Positions 13,481-13,722 of a stretch of DNA of 13,722 bases are shown one piece after another. The number at the start of each line of letters is the position of its first letter. The stretch's first letter is position 1. Source of the DNA: Phycisphaerae bacterium (GTDB lineage: Bacteria > Planctomycetota > Phycisphaerae > Sedimentisphaerales > Anaerobacaceae); assembly GCA_030609625.1 (NCBI GenBank), contig JAUWBX010000010.1, positions 1 to 13,722 of the forward strand, given 5' to 3'. The translations under genes and the position numbers were made by a program. Below the pieces are notes generated by a model, which worked only from the letters and a program-made list of their open reading frames with translations, was not told the DNA's origin and made no database searches.

Positions 13481-13722
13481 CTAAAACTTTTTCATATATT
13501 CGAGGAACTTTTTTGCCGTTTTGTCCAGATTTTCGATGTCACCTCCACCCTCTAATACCTCACACATCTCGTACACAATATATCCCTGATAGCCGATTTC
13601 CCTGAGCGTATTGAAGAATGTTTCGTAATCAATAAAACCTTCTCCCATCGGGACCGCTCGAATTAAAGTCTCTTGCTCCAGATAGTTGGTTAAAGTGCTT
13701 TGGTAATGATAGCGAGGCAGGC
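13481..13722 (-). CDS. Sugar phosphate isomerase/epimerase, xylose isomerase-like TIM barrel (5' partial)
   Basis: The last 79 residues of a minus-strand gene that runs off the right edge; the stop TAG is at 13483-13481. Reading in from the edge gives LPRYHYQSTLTNYLEQE, then AVPMGEGFIDYETFFNTL, GYQGYIVYEMCEVLEGGG and a closing helix FLEYMKKF. The GEGxIDY and 'GY.GY..YE' pattern, with the metal-site Glu of YEMC, is the C-terminal signature of sugar phosphate isomerases/epimerases related to AP endonuclease family 2. These act on sugars or inositols, abundant in heterotrophic planctomycetes. The substrate is unknown. Confidence 0.8.
   Translation of the reverse strand, partial: LPRYHYQSTLTNYLEQETLIRAVPMGEGFIDYETFFNTLREIGYQGYIVYEMCEVLEGGGDIENLDKTAKKFLEYMKKF

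Overview
The window reads as ordinary-to-accessory chromosome of a bacterium of about 45-50% GC, probably a member of the Planctomycetota, class Phycisphaerae. That placement is an inference from memory, not a search. It rests on a translated 'NKPN..KAKMNVN' repeat (9110-9481), the many short tandem and hairpin repeats between genes, and the mix of Tat-exported TIM-barrel, sugar isomerase/epimerase, GGT-like and class II HDAC-like proteins.

Left third (1-4614). A histone-deacetylase-family amidohydrolase, cut by the window edge, is followed 13 bases later by an MBOAT O-acyltransferase gene carrying one in-frame TGA. After an inserted repeat comes a membrane-anchored SGNH-type protein. MBOAT plus SGNH is the usual layout of extracytoplasmic polysaccharide O-acetylation (AlgI/AlgJ-, PatA/PatB-, DltB/DltD-like). 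Facing them is a short pyruvate kinase made only of the catalytic part, with altered active-site-loop residues.

Middle (4615-9646). This is a repeat-rich accessory region. It holds a tRNA-Tyr(GTA) between two copies of a hairpin repeat, a HhH-GPD DNA glycosylase with an endonuclease III-type [4Fe-4S] motif, and a TIR-domain protein with an unrecognised C-terminal domain. The TIR gene has a strong ribosome binding site, follows a possible 33-residue ORF and a structured intergenic segment, and is enclosed by nested direct and inverted repeats. It is the best candidate here for an undescribed, possibly mobile, defence-type module, although nothing in the sequence proves a defence role. The region ends in heptamer tandem arrays and the 'NKPN' repeat.

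Right third (9647-13722). A secreted gamma-glutamyltransferase-family protein is followed by a divergent pair with readable promoters: a nitrilase-superfamily amidohydrolase on the minus strand and a Tat-exported TIM-barrel protein on the plus strand. The 3' end of a sugar phosphate isomerase/epimerase gene lies on the minus strand at the right edge.

A MITE-like element occurs three times (2171-2373, 5333-5449, 11319-11461). Each copy is flanked by a 7-8 bp direct repeat resembling CTAAWTAG, good evidence for past transposition. No transposase, integrase or CRISPR array is visible.
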